Source: a virus. From it: a DNA stretch of 22,386 nt. Below, piece after piece: positions 1 through 7,777 of the stretch; the first letter of the stretch is position 1; each line of letters opens with the position of its first letter. The translations under genes were made by a program, and so were the position numbers. The notes under the pieces were generated by a model, which saw only the letters and a program-made list of their open reading frames with translations, was not told the origin of the DNA and searched no databases. The stretch covers positions 1 through 22,386 of IMG/VR virus record IMGVR_UViG_3300030419_001767. One strand, given 5' to 3'.

Positions 1-328
1 TATTCTTGAGTTCACTGCTGGTTTCCGCGCCAATGTCACTGCCGATTCTAACGGCACCGCTGGCGCAATGAATGTTGGCAGCATCTCCAAGAAATATGAT
101 GTTTACGTCGATCCATACTTCCCGCGTAACGTGGTTCTAGTTGGTCGCCGTGGCAACAGCTTCCTAGAGAGCGGTTATGTCTATTCTCCTTACGTTCCGC
201 TACAGGTCACTCCTACCATCTTTGGTATCGAGGACTTCGTGCCACGCAAGGGTGTTATGACACGCTACGCTAAGAAAATGGTTCGCCCAGACATGTACGG
301 TTTGGTCGTTTGCCAAGACCTAGTGTAA
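1..328 (+). CDS. 23: Major capsid protein, C-terminal part (T4 gp23-like), cut by the window start
   Basis: The open frame enters the window at base 2 and ends at TAA 326-328, giving the last 108 residues of a longer protein. The stretch reading KKYDVYVDPYFPRN, then GYVYSPYVPLQVTP, then FVPRKGVMTRYAKKMV matches the C-terminal pattern of T4 gp23-family shell proteins (a D-P-Y segment, a Y-x-PYVPLQ segment and a final K-x-G-x-x-TRY segment). gp23 family proteins form the hexamers of the head shell. A strong terminator follows directly and neck genes come next, as expected for this gene. Codons here favour CGT/CGC, GGT and AAC, unlike the AGA-rich tail genes, consistent with very high expression. 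Most of the gene lies outside the window, so its length and any cleaved propeptide cannot be judged. Confident at family level. Confidence 0.85.
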   Translation, partial: ILEFTAGFRANVTADSNGTAGAMNVGSISKKYDVYVDPYFPRNVVLVGRRGNSFLESGYVYSPYVPLQVTPTIFGIEDFVPRKGVMTRYAKKMVRPDMYGLVVCQDLV

Positions 329-352
329 GCACTAGTCTTTGACTAAGAGTTG

Positions 353-389
353 CCCCTCGTCTGCTTCGGTAGGCGGGGGGTTTCTCTTT
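353..389 (+). terminator. Intrinsic terminator after the capsid gene
   Basis: Bases 353-364 and 369-380 pair over 12 bp (G-C rich with three G-T wobbles) around a TTCG tetraloop closed by C-G, an exceptionally stable loop. A T-rich run (TTTCTCTTT, 381-389) follows. It starts 24 bases after the capsid stop codon, so it probably ends or attenuates the abundant capsid transcript before the neck genes. Confidence 0.88.
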
Positions 390-421
390 GGGGAAACTAT
401 TTAGAGAAGAGGAAATCAAAA

Positions 422-1675
422 ATGCCAGTACCACAACTTAGTCCTAGTTCTACTACAAGCACTTCTATTCTAACTTCTACAGGTTCAACAGCCGACGTAG
501 CAGCAGCACTGCCTTTTACCATATACAGCAACGTAGCATCTTTTATCAGCGGTGCTTCAGACCAAGTAGCTTATGTTTATAAAAAATTGGGCGGCGACGT
601 TCTCGACATAGAAATAAAAACTGGCAATGTTTATGCTGCCTATCAAGAGGCAGTGCTAGAATATTCTTATATGGTGAACTCTCACCAAGCACAAAATGTT
701 CTTTCCGATATGCTTGGTGCAACAACTGCGTCCTTTGATGAAGATGGAGAGATTTCAGCAGGAGCATCAGACGCTTCAAGGGATTTTCCAAACTTTGGTT
801 TTGCCTACGCTCGCCGCGTTGCCGAGGGTATTTCAACTGAGGCTGGTGTCGGCGGCACTCAAACAGTATATTCAGCTAGTTTTAAGTTGGAGGCTAATAC
901 GCAAAAATATGATTTACAAAACGTTGTTCAAACGTCAAGTTCAATTGCAACATCAGATTATTATAACTTAGTAAACAACAAAAAGGTTTTAATTCGTGAT
1001 GTTTATTACAAAAATGCAAACAATATGTGGAGGTTCTTTAGCTACTATGGTGGTCTAAATGTTGTTGGCAATCTTTCTACTTATGGTCAATACGCAGATG
1101 ACTCAGTTTATGAAGTTATTCCAACTTGGCATAACCGACTACAAGCAATGGCTTTTGAAGACCACGCCAATGTTCGTTTTTCTCATTATTCTTACGAACT
1201 ACAGAACAACTTTATAAAAGTTTACCCACCTCCCGGCGACACAGTTTTATCTGACGATATTATCTGGTTTACCTTCACTATTGACGAAGATGCTAACACA
1301 GAGGATTCTACACGTTTGCGAGGAGTCAAAGGTGTAAACAATATGAACACGCTTCCGTTTGCAAATATTCCCTACGATAATATCAACTCTATGGGCAAGC
1401 AATGGATTCGCAGATATGCTCTCGCACTTTGCAAAGAAATATTAGGACAGGTTCGTTCCAAGTTTGGCACAATCCCGATTCCAAATGACTCAGTGACTCT
1501 CAACGGCTCAGACCTTATCAGCCAAGCCCGAGAAGACCAGCAGAATCTAAAAACAGAACTAAAAGAACTTCTAGACCAACTAACTTATCAAGCCCTCTCA
1601 GAAGGCGATGCAGCGATTGTGGAGAATAGCGCTAAACTATTACAGAATGTTCCAAACGCTATCTATGTGGGGTAA
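422..1675 (+). CDS. Neck / head-tail adaptor structural protein (gp13-like by position)
   Basis: A 417-residue protein. The frame is open further upstream, but that part runs through the terminator hairpin; ATG 422 has a good ribosome site (AGAGGAAA, 408-415) and is the likely start. After a Ser/Thr-rich leader (about 1-30), residues 55-95 include the pattern LGGDVLDIEIKTGNVYAAY followed by a helix, which resembles the helical N-terminal domain of phage head-tail adaptors. Near the C-terminus, LCKEILGQVRSKFGTIPIP and LNGSDLI precede a charged helical tail; these resemble the ends of structural proteins in other large myoviruses. It lies between the capsid gene and the tail terminator, where T4-type phages keep neck genes, so a role at the portal-neck joint is inferred. 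Assignment to gp13 is by position and size only. Confidence 0.6.
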   Translation: MPVPQLSPSSTTSTSILTSTGSTADVAAALPFTIYSNVASFISGASDQVAYVYKKLGGDVLDIEIKTGNVYAAYQEAVLEYSYMVNSHQAQNVLSDMLGATTASFDEDGEISAGASDASRDFPNFGFAYARRVAEGISTEAGVGGTQTVYSASFKLEANTQKYDLQNVVQTSSSIATSDYYNLVNNKKVLIRDVYYKNANNMWRFFSYYGGLNVVGNLSTYGQYADDSVYEVIPTWHNRLQAMAFEDHANVRFSHYSYELQNNFIKVYPPPGDTVLSDDIIWFTFTIDEDANTEDSTRLRGVKGVNNMNTLPFANIPYDNINSMGKQWIRRYALALCKEILGQVRSKFGTIPIPNDSVTLNGSDLISQAREDQQNLKTELKELLDQLTYQALSEGDAAIVENSAKLLQNVPNAIYVG

Positions 1676-1679
1676 ATAA

Positions 1680-2159
1680 ATGGCAAAGTTTACAAGACCA
1701 GCAGCACCACCACCTCCGCTCTTTGTTGGAGAGAAAGAAAGAAATTTAGTAAGGCAAGTTAATACTGAACTTATTGAGAATGTGGTAGGACAGGTTGTGG
1801 CTTACTACGCTATTGATATAGACAATTCAAACTTTCACCCTGTTTATGGCGAGAGCAAAGAAAAAAACTTTTTACCACCTGTGAGAGTATATGCAAGAGT
1901 AGAAACACAACAGTCCGATGTTCAGCAAACTAAGGCAGGATATGATAGAAGGCAAAAAATCACAGTTTACTTTCACAGAAAAAGACTAACAGAAGACCAG
2001 AATCTTTTTGTAAGGGCTGGAGACTTTGTTTTCTATGACGGAGATTACTACGAGATCGTAGAGACACGAGGCTCAAAAAGATTGTTTGGACAAGACGGTC
2101 AAAAGTATGAAACAATAGCAGAGTGCCTAAAGGCAAGAGAAGGAACATTTAATGGCTAA
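1680..2159 (+). CDS. Head closure / neck protein (gp14 position)
   Basis: A 159-residue protein starting 4 bases after the previous stop and overlapping the next gene by 8 bases, so the three neck genes are probably translated as a coupled unit. The N-terminus is rich in proline (residues 8-13). The C-terminal half is beta-rich and contains FVRAGDFVFYDGDYYEIVETR, a layout like the G-D-x-(hydrophobic)-Y-x-I strand pairs of head-closure (stopper) proteins of the SPP1 gp16 and T4 neck type. Such proteins seal the filled head and provide the surface to which the tail docks. T4 gp14 is longer (256 residues), so strict orthology is uncertain. Neck or connector function rests on position and this strand pattern. 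Confidence 0.5.
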   Translation: MAKFTRPAAPPPPLFVGEKERNLVRQVNTELIENVVGQVVAYYAIDIDNSNFHPVYGESKEKNFLPPVRVYARVETQQSDVQQTKAGYDRRQKITVYFHRKRLTEDQNLFVRAGDFVFYDGDYYEIVETRGSKRLFGQDGQKYETIAECLKAREGTFNG

Positions 2160-2955
2160 CGGTATACAGGAACAGGTATTTGTAGAGTCTTCCATAGAAA
2201 CTATGGACACTGCCGTATTTAATTTTCTTAAAAATGACTTGCAGCTTTATACTGAAAAGCAGGGCGAACAACATCGTGTTCCAATCCTTTGGTCTTCGGC
2301 AGAAAGAGCGTTCCAAATAAAAAAAGCAAAAGAACTAAGAGACGACAGAGAAACATTAATTTACCCGCTTCTTACAGTCTACAGAGAAACAATCGAGAGA
2401 GACAATGAAACATTTCCGTTTACTCCCGGCTCAAACAACTTTCCAATTGCAAGAAGAATATTGCCAGTGCAAACACAGAAGTTTGCAAATGCCCGAGCAA
2501 ATAAAAAATTTGGAGTTAACAATAGAAAGTTTGATAATAAAAAGGTAGTTTATGAGACTTTGTTTTCAAACAATGTAATTTCTGTTCTTGCAAAATACAA
2601 CATTACGATAAGAACAAATTACTTAACAGATATGAATAAAATTTTAAACGCTTTTATTACAGCAAACAACTTTAGGGGCATAAAACTGGAAAACGAAGGT
2701 CACACATATTATTTGACAATACCAGACCAATTTAGTTTTGATAAAATTTCAGAGACCCTTGATACAGAAGAAAGGTTCTTTGAAACTTCGTTTGCATTAG
2801 AGACAAGAGGCGCACTGTTCCCTAGAATTGAGAATATTGATGAGGCTGTAATAAAAACCTCACAGAGTGCTGTAAATATAAAATTCAATAAAGAAAGAAC
2901 AATCGCTGGAGAAAAACCACAAATTAGTGGAGCGAAGTCATTTGTGGAAGAGTAA
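2152..2955 (+). CDS. 15: Tail terminator / proximal sheath stabiliser (T4 gp15-like)
   Basis: A 267-residue protein, close in length to T4 gp15 (272). The start at ATG 2152 has GAAGGA 7 bases upstream and overlaps the end of the previous gene. Residues 24-60 (FLKNDLQLYTEKQGEQHRVPILWSS, read in two pieces) match the gp15 pattern in which a strand-helix is followed by R-V-P-I and an aromatic/serine turn. A stretch with several arginines and L-P/Y-P-L-L comes next, then a pair of strands around TIRTNYLTDMNKIL. gp15 forms the hexameric ring that caps the finished tail tube and sheath and joins the tail to the neck. Its place directly before the sheath gene is the same as in T4. Fairly sure. Confidence 0.7.
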   Translation: MANGIQEQVFVESSIETMDTAVFNFLKNDLQLYTEKQGEQHRVPILWSSAERAFQIKKAKELRDDRETLIYPLLTVYRETIERDNETFPFTPGSNNFPIARRILPVQTQKFANARANKKFGVNNRKFDNKKVVYETLFSNNVISVLAKYNITIRTNYLTDMNKILNAFITANNFRGIKLENEGHTYYLTIPDQFSFDKISETLDTEERFFETSFALETRGALFPRIENIDEAVIKTSQSAVNIKFNKERTIAGEKPQISGAKSFVEE

Positions 2956-3012
2956 CTTTCTTTTCAAGCAAATAGACACTATTTATAGAGACAATTTAGG
3001 AGTGAACAAAAT

Positions 3013-5823
3013 ATGTCAGTTAAAAAGTTTAGATTTGTATCTCCCGGTGTATTCATCAACGAGATTGATAATTCACAATTACCCTCCGAGCCAGCACCAG
3101 AAGGACCAACCCTTATCGGTCGCTCGTTGAGAGGACCAGCGCTTCAGCCAGTTCAGGTTGATTCGTTTGAAGAGTTTGTGGATGTTTTTGGACCACCAAT
3201 CGCCGGTACGGAGAACGTAGACGCTTTCAGAAACCCCGGCTTTGGTGCCGCAACATACGCCACCTATGCCGCACAGGCTTGGTTGAGAAATAGCTCAACG
3301 ATTAATTTTGTTCGCTTAATTGGTAAAGAACACCCCAATAAAGAATCTGGTGGCGAAGGTGGCTGGAAGTTGGCTGATTTTAGCAACACTGGCGGCGGCG
3401 CATACGGTCTATTCGTATTCAACTCCTCATCAGCCGGTAACCACACTGGCACGTTAGGTGCAATTATTTACTGTGATAGCGATACCCATGTTCAGGTTAG
3501 TGGCACGGTTCCTAATCTTGTTGGCAGCCGCGCTGCGGCGCTGACCGGCTCAAGCACACTAGTTTCAACCACAAACAACGAAGTTGTTCTTCGTATTGTA
3601 CGAGGCGGCGGGACATTACAACAAAACGTAAGTTTTGACAGAACTTCAAGAAAATATATTCGTAATGTTCTAAACACAGATCCAACAAGAACGACCACGG
3701 CAATTACGCCAACGGCAGACCAAGAAGAATACTTCTTGGGAGAAACTTTTGAAAGAGCGATTGAAGAGGATCTTAGTGGCGTTACAAATATTGCTTTTGC
3801 AATGGCAGTTCCACTAGATAATGGAACAGTTGACGGCGCAGATTTTAATAGAGATTTTGTTATCTCTGAAACTGGTGATGTTATTTCTCAAGACTTATTA
3901 ACCACCTCTGATGACTTCGATCCATCTATAAGTTCGCGAGTTACAAAGCTTTTCAAGTTTGTAAGTTTGCAAACTGGCGAATATGATCAGGGTGCGGTTA
4001 AGATCTCTATTGAAAACATTAGACCAGCCAAAAAGCCCGGTGACTTTGGAACTTTCAATGTTGTTGTTCGCAGAATTGATGATAACGATGCCAAGGTTAA
4101 AGAGGTGGAGAGATACAACTCTGTGAACCTTAACCCCAACTCCCCAAATTACATTGCAGCACAGATTGGTGATCAAAATATTTCTTGGGATAATGACGAG
4201 AGAGTTTACAAATACTATGGTCAATACCCAAACAACTCAAGCTATGTTCGTATGTCAATGGCACAGGCAGTTGATGATGGAACAATTGATTCCTCGTTAT
4301 TACCATACGGTTACTACGGACCATCAAAGTTCAAGAATGTAGCATACACATCTGGCTCTTCCTTAACAGCCGGTACAGACTTCTTAACTGGAACAGGTTC
4401 ACTTCCAGCAGCCGCAGCACCCGCTGGCTACGGCGCAGCGGGCGATTTATTGATTGGTAGTCAAGTTGGTCCACTGTTAATTAAGTTCCCTAACGTCCCA
4501 GTGCGTACTACTACGGCTGTTGGCGATGTAAGCAGTCCTCAAGCCGCTTACTTTGGGATGACCACCACAAGAGGCACAGGTTCTACCACTTATGATGAAT
4601 CGCTTCCAGATTTCTTAAGAACAAAGCCCGGTTCATTGAACAACTTTAGCAGTCTCAATAACCTCACGGAGTTCTCACACATCTTTACTCTTGACGACCT
4701 AGAAATATCAAACGGCAATGTGATTTACACTAGTGGCTCAAGAGCAGCAGGCGATTCACTGACGGCAAAGAGCGGTTCTTATTCAATTCTTACTGGCGGT
4801 CTCGCACCAAAAGGTTTCACAATTCCCCTATTCGGTGGCTTCGACGCTATGGATATTACCGAGAAAGACCCCTTTGCAAATCGCAATCTAGACGGACAGA
4901 CCGAGCGCTCAAGCTGCGCTTACCACGCTATGACGGTCGCAATTGATTCAGTCAAAGATCCAGAGATTGTTCAAACAAATGTTCTTTCTGTTCCCGGTGT
5001 AACAACTGCTGGAATTACAGACAAGTTGCTTGATGTTGCCGAGGACAGAGGTGATTGCCTAGCAGTTATCGACTTAGCCGGTGGCTACCAGCCCACCTCC
5101 GAGAACGCCAATGGGTTCTCAGCCCGAGTTGGTTCTGTAAATTCAACGGTCAACACTCTTAATAATAGAGCGATTAACTCCAGTTTTGGTTGCGCTTTCT
5201 ACCCTTGGGTTAGAGTGCAGGACACCTTCTCTGACAGCACAGTTTGGTTACCACCATCAGTTGTAGCAATTGGTGCATTCTCTTTCACAGATAGAAATGC
5301 AGAGCCTTGGTTTGCCCCAGCAGGATTTACCCGTGGCGGTCTAACAAAGGGTGCCGGTGGTCTAAGAGTTCTAGGTGTTGCTGACAGACTTCGTTCAAAG
5401 GACCGTGATGACCTTTACGAAGCAAACATCAACCCAATCGGAACTTTCCCGAACGAGGGTGTTGTCATCTTGGGTCAGAAGACTCTACAGACAACACGTT
5501 CAGCGTTGGACAGAATTAATGTTCGCCGCCTCTTGATTTACACAAAGCGTCAAATCACGGCAGTAGCCAACGATCTACTCTTTGAGCAGAACGTTCCCGA
5601 CACTTGGAATAATTTCCTTTCAAAAGCAGAGCCAATCTTGCGTGATATCAAGGCAGGCTTTGGTCTAGAGGATTACAAGTTGGTTCTCGATGAATCAACA
5701 ACAACCCCCGAGCTTCGCGATAGAAATGTCCTTTATGCAAAGGTTTTCTTGAAGCCAGCAAAGTCAATTGAGTTTATCGCACTTGATTTTGTAATCACAA
5801 ATTCAGCAGCCACATTTGAGTAA
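3013..5823 (+). CDS. 18: Contractile tail sheath protein (gp18-like)
   Basis: A 936-residue protein. The N-terminus (FVSPGVFINEIDNSQ, followed by a G-P-T-L-I-G segment and an F-x-x-F-V-D-V-F-G segment) is the standard start of tail sheath proteins; the extended arm there links neighbouring subunits. The C-terminal domain from about residue 828 (DRINVRRLLIYTKRQITA, then LFEQN, then FLKPAKSIEFIALDF) is the conserved core that surrounds the tube. A TAGGAG ribosome site lies 9 bases before ATG 3013. T4 gp18 has 659 residues; the extra 280 or so fall in the middle (roughly residues 100-600), where sheath proteins carry variable domains facing outward. The tail tube gene follows 16 bases after the stop. 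Identification is secure; the middle domains are not recognised. Confidence 0.93.
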   Translation: MSVKKFRFVSPGVFINEIDNSQLPSEPAPEGPTLIGRSLRGPALQPVQVDSFEEFVDVFGPPIAGTENVDAFRNPGFGAATYATYAAQAWLRNSSTINFVRLIGKEHPNKESGGEGGWKLADFSNTGGGAYGLFVFNSSSAGNHTGTLGAIIYCDSDTHVQVSGTVPNLVGSRAAALTGSSTLVSTTNNEVVLRIVRGGGTLQQNVSFDRTSRKYIRNVLNTDPTRTTTAITPTADQEEYFLGETFERAIEEDLSGVTNIAFAMAVPLDNGTVDGADFNRDFVISETGDVISQDLLTTSDDFDPSISSRVTKLFKFVSLQTGEYDQGAVKISIENIRPAKKPGDFGTFNVVVRRIDDNDAKVKEVERYNSVNLNPNSPNYIAAQIGDQNISWDNDERVYKYYGQYPNNSSYVRMSMAQAVDDGTIDSSLLPYGYYGPSKFKNVAYTSGSSLTAGTDFLTGTGSLPAAAAPAGYGAAGDLLIGSQVGPLLIKFPNVPVRTTTAVGDVSSPQAAYFGMTTTRGTGSTTYDESLPDFLRTKPGSLNNFSSLNNLTEFSHIFTLDDLEISNGNVIYTSGSRAAGDSLTAKSGSYSILTGGLAPKGFTIPLFGGFDAMDITEKDPFANRNLDGQTERSSCAYHAMTVAIDSVKDPEIVQTNVLSVPGVTTAGITDKLLDVAEDRGDCLAVIDLAGGYQPTSENANGFSARVGSVNSTVNTLNNRAINSSFGCAFYPWVRVQDTFSDSTVWLPPSVVAIGAFSFTDRNAEPWFAPAGFTRGGLTKGAGGLRVLGVADRLRSKDRDDLYEANINPIGTFPNEGVVILGQKTLQTTRSALDRINVRRLLIYTKRQITAVANDLLFEQNVPDTWNNFLSKAEPILRDIKAGFGLEDYKLVLDESTTTPELRDRNVLYAKVFLKPAKSIEFIALDFVITNSAATFE

Positions 5824-5839
5824 AAGGAGACAATAAACA

Positions 5840-6340
5840 ATGGCATTTTGGAATTCAGCACAGTTAGAGCCTAAGAAAAGTTATCAATACACGGTAACAA
5901 TGCCCTCTATTGCAGAGCCTTTTCTTATCAAGTCAGCAAAACTTCCTGCTATGGAAGTAGGCACGTTGGAGGCTGACTACACGCAATACAAGTTCTACTA
6001 CCCCGGTAAGGTTACTTGGTCACCAGTAGAGTTTACTATTTATGATGTGGTTGGTGATAGTTCTGTGGCAAAAAAGTTGGTAGATCTATTAAAGAACTCC
6101 GGTGTACAGCAACCCGCAAATTCAAATGATAAAGCAACTCTTTCTAAGGCAGCGCTTGCAGGCAACCTTGGTAACGTTATCATTTCACAGGTTGACACAG
6201 CCGGTAGTATTATTTCAAAGTGGACCCTTACAAACGCTTTTCTAACCAACGCAGATTTTGGTCAGCATGGCTATTCAGATGAAGGGTTGATTGAAGTCAG
6301 CGTCACTCTTCAATATGATTGGGCAGAATACGACGGGTAA
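5840..6340 (+). CDS. 19: Tail tube protein (gp19-like)
   Basis: A 166-residue protein (T4 gp19: 163) immediately after the sheath gene, with AAAAGGAGA about 10 bases before ATG 5840. The pattern is that of tube proteins: an N-terminal F/W-x-x-A segment, then KSAKLPAMEVGTLEADY, then FYYPGKVTWSPVEFTIYD, in which the last strand includes the conserved W-x-P-V/I-x-F-T-I-x-D. The C-terminus reads WTLTNAFLTNADFGQ and then VSVTLQYDWAEY, the usual closing strands. Subunits stack as hexamers to make the inner tube through which DNA passes and which the sheath drives into the cell. The strong ribosome site suits a protein made in well over a hundred copies. Confident. Confidence 0.88.
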   Translation: MAFWNSAQLEPKKSYQYTVTMPSIAEPFLIKSAKLPAMEVGTLEADYTQYKFYYPGKVTWSPVEFTIYDVVGDSSVAKKLVDLLKNSGVQQPANSNDKATLSKAALAGNLGNVIISQVDTAGSIISKWTLTNAFLTNADFGQHGYSDEGLIEVSVTLQYDWAEYDG

Positions 6341-6364
6341 TTATAAAAACAAACAAGAGGAATA

Positions 6365-7210
6365 ATGAGTGCAAGAAATGAAGAAAAACTGGGTTCGTCC
6401 TTAGAGCCTTCAGTTCAGTCCCGAGCGGCTACACCACCCCCTGCTAACAGCATACTAAACTTTCCAACCCCAACAGAATTTGTAGAACTTCCCTCTGGTG
6501 GTAAATACTATCCAGAGGGTCATCCTTTACACGGGGTTGAGAGCGTTGAAATAAAAATAATGACAGCAAAGGAAGAAGACATTCTCATTAACGAAAGTTA
6601 TTTACGAGAAGGTGTTGCTGTTGAAAAACTTTTAAAAAGTGTTTTGATCGATAGAAGTTTAAAACTAGAAGATTTTTTGATTGGTGATAAAAATGCTATC
6701 TTATTTGCAACAAGAATTTCTGGACTAGGACCACACTATGGTGTAAATCTAGGTTGTGGGGCTTGTGGTGCAAAACAAGAAAAAACAATCGATCTAAGAG
6801 AAGTCGAACATAAAGATTGCTTTTATGATAATGTTGACCAAACTGAAAAAGGAACATTTATAACGACATTGCCAACCACTGGTCTTAATGTTGAATTTAA
6901 ATTGTTGAGTGGTCATGAAGAAAAAAGCATTGAAGAGACCATGAAAAAAAGGAAAAAATATAAAGTTGAACAAGAACGTTTGCTTTATATGATGGAACTT
7001 ATGGTCCAAAGTATAAATGGCGTTGAAGACCGCTCACAAATTAGAGCCTGTCTGTCCAGAATCCCAGCCAGTGATTGTAGACACTTAAGAAAAACATATG
7101 AAAGGGTTTGTCCAGATGTTGACATTAATCACGAATACTCCTGTTCAGAGTGTGGTCACACACAGGAGGTGATAATGCCGCTCACGGCAGACTTTTTTTG
7201 GTCTAAGTGA
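6365..7210 (+). CDS. 26: Tail/baseplate assembly chaperone, short form (T4 gp26 family), zinc ribbon
   Basis: A 281-residue protein with AAGAGGA before ATG 6365. FVELPSGGKYYPEGHPL (39-55), then V-E-I-K-x-M-T-A-K-E-E-D-I-L (61-74), then LIDRSLKLEDFLIGDKN (94-110) follow the pattern of the T4 baseplate protein family that includes gp26. Two CxxC pairs, C131/C134 and C260/C263, look like a four-cysteine zinc ribbon. It ends PLTADFFWSK; the family commonly ends in an F-F-W segment. It lies between the tube gene and the tape measure, the usual place of tail assembly chaperones. The 3' end carries a run of seven T (7193-7199), and a 66-codon frame without a start codon continues from there, so a longer product by frameshifting is likely. 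Whether it acts as a chaperone or a hub component is not decided by sequence. Confidence 0.75.
   Translation: MSARNEEKLGSSLEPSVQSRAATPPPANSILNFPTPTEFVELPSGGKYYPEGHPLHGVESVEIKIMTAKEEDILINESYLREGVAVEKLLKSVLIDRSLKLEDFLIGDKNAILFATRISGLGPHYGVNLGCGACGAKQEKTIDLREVEHKDCFYDNVDQTEKGTFITTLPTTGLNVEFKLLSGHEEKSIEETMKKRKKYKVEQERLLYMMELMVQSINGVEDRSQIRACLSRIPASDCRHLRKTYERVCPDVDINHEYSCSECGHTQEVIMPLTADFFWSK
7192..7199 (+). other. Probable programmed frameshift site (C TTTTTTT)
   Basis: In the frame of the upstream gene the codons are GAC TTT TTT TGG TCT AAG TGA. A +1 (or -2) slip on the T run moves the ribosome into the frame GGT CTA AGT GAT GAG, which stays open to TAG 7395-7397. A -1 slip meets TAA at 7204-7206 almost at once, so it would not be useful. 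The stop codon of the short form lies only 9 bases beyond the run. Confidence 0.65.
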
Positions 7211-7397
7211 TGAGTATGGCAAACAAGTATATGAGGTTATCTTCTATCTTGTTTATTACGCTGGCATAAGTTTTACAGAGGCTTACAACTTTCCTATTGG
7301 TCTCAGAAATTATATGTTTGAGAGACTTCAGAAAGAACTAGAAGAAAAAAACAAAGCAATACAAAAAGCCTCCGGTAAGAAAACCCACAAGTTTTAG
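7197..7397 (+). CDS. Frameshift-encoded C-terminal extension of the tail assembly chaperone
   Basis: This frame encodes about 66 residues, beginning FGLSDEYGKQVYEV and continuing through IFYLVYYAGISFTEAYNFPI, then GLRNYMFERLQKELEEKNKA, and ending KKTHKF. It has no ATG, GTG or TTG until Met at 7311, two thirds of the way through the helical region, and stop codons close it upstream at 7170-7175. It therefore has no start of its own and is best read as the tail of a fusion made by a +1/-2 slip at 7192-7199. The pattern (acidic/aromatic helix, then a Y-N-x-P-x-x-L-R turn, then a charged helix) resembles the small protein or extension that follows gp26-like proteins in other T4-type phages. Two-length chaperones just before the tape measure are common in long-tailed phages. 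An alternative is a one-base sequencing error in the T run, which would give a plain fusion. Confidence 0.68.
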   Translation, partial: FGLSDEYGKQVYEVIFYLVYYAGISFTEAYNFPIGLRNYMFERLQKELEEKNKAIQKASGKKTHKF

Positions 7398-7453
7398 CGG
7401 GTAGTATTTGCTTAAACGGGACTACTTACTCTAGGAGCAGGAGTATAGTTACC

Positions 7454-7768
7454 ATGAAAGAACCCGTTGTTATTAATTTAAACGAAAAAAGAATAGATGA
7501 ATCTTGGATGTCTCAATTTGGCGCACAAATTAAATTTATGTTGGCGCAGATGGGCTTTGCACCACTAGGTGGCTCCAATATTAAGATTCGCGGACTCCCT
7601 TCTCAGATTGGCGCATTTATGGGCGCACTTCAGGGCGAGCGTGCTTATATGGACGCTGCAAAAACCTATGGTCTAACTAATCCAAAAACATATAAAAGCA
7701 AGGTCGGTCTAAATCAAGCAATTAGAAATTTTGAACGAGCCACGGGCATCAAATATCCAATTAAATAA
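7454..7768 (+). CDS. Small protein before the tape measure, function unknown
   Basis: A 104-residue protein preceded by two overlapping ribosome sites (AGGAGCAGGAG, 7433-7443) 10 bases before ATG 7454, so it should be translated well. It starts MKEPVVINLNEKRIDESW, followed by an amphipathic helix (SQFGAQIKFMLAQMG), a glycine-rich turn and SQIGAFMGALQGERAYMDAA, and ends with a basic segment (about 80-104). There is no signal peptide or clear membrane segment. It sits between the chaperone frameshift cassette and the tape measure, 9 bases before the latter, which suggests a part in tail-core assembly or a small structural component. I do not recognise the family. Confidence 0.65.
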   Translation: MKEPVVINLNEKRIDESWMSQFGAQIKFMLAQMGFAPLGGSNIKIRGLPSQIGAFMGALQGERAYMDAAKTYGLTNPKTYKSKVGLNQAIRNFERATGIKYPIK

Positions 7769-7777
7769 TTTTAAGAT

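Noticed and set aside
350-421. Extension of the neck protein to a start at 350
   Set aside because: This stretch is the terminator hairpin and T tract read as codons; ATG 422 has the proper ribosome site.
6342-6350. TATAAAAA before the chaperone gene as a T4-type late promoter
   Set aside because: It has one mismatch to TATAAATA in an AT-rich gap; I saw no exact plus-strand TATAAATA in any gap, so the match is not convincing.
7210-7269. ATG at 7210 overlapping the chaperone stop (ATGA) as the start of the next gene
   Set aside because: That frame ends after 19 codons at TAA 7267-7269 and does not match the protein-like frame, which is a different one.
7401-7425. GTAGT...ACTAC inverted repeat before the 104-residue gene
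   Set aside because: Only 5 bp with a 15-base loop and no T tract; too weak to call a terminator or regulatory hairpin.
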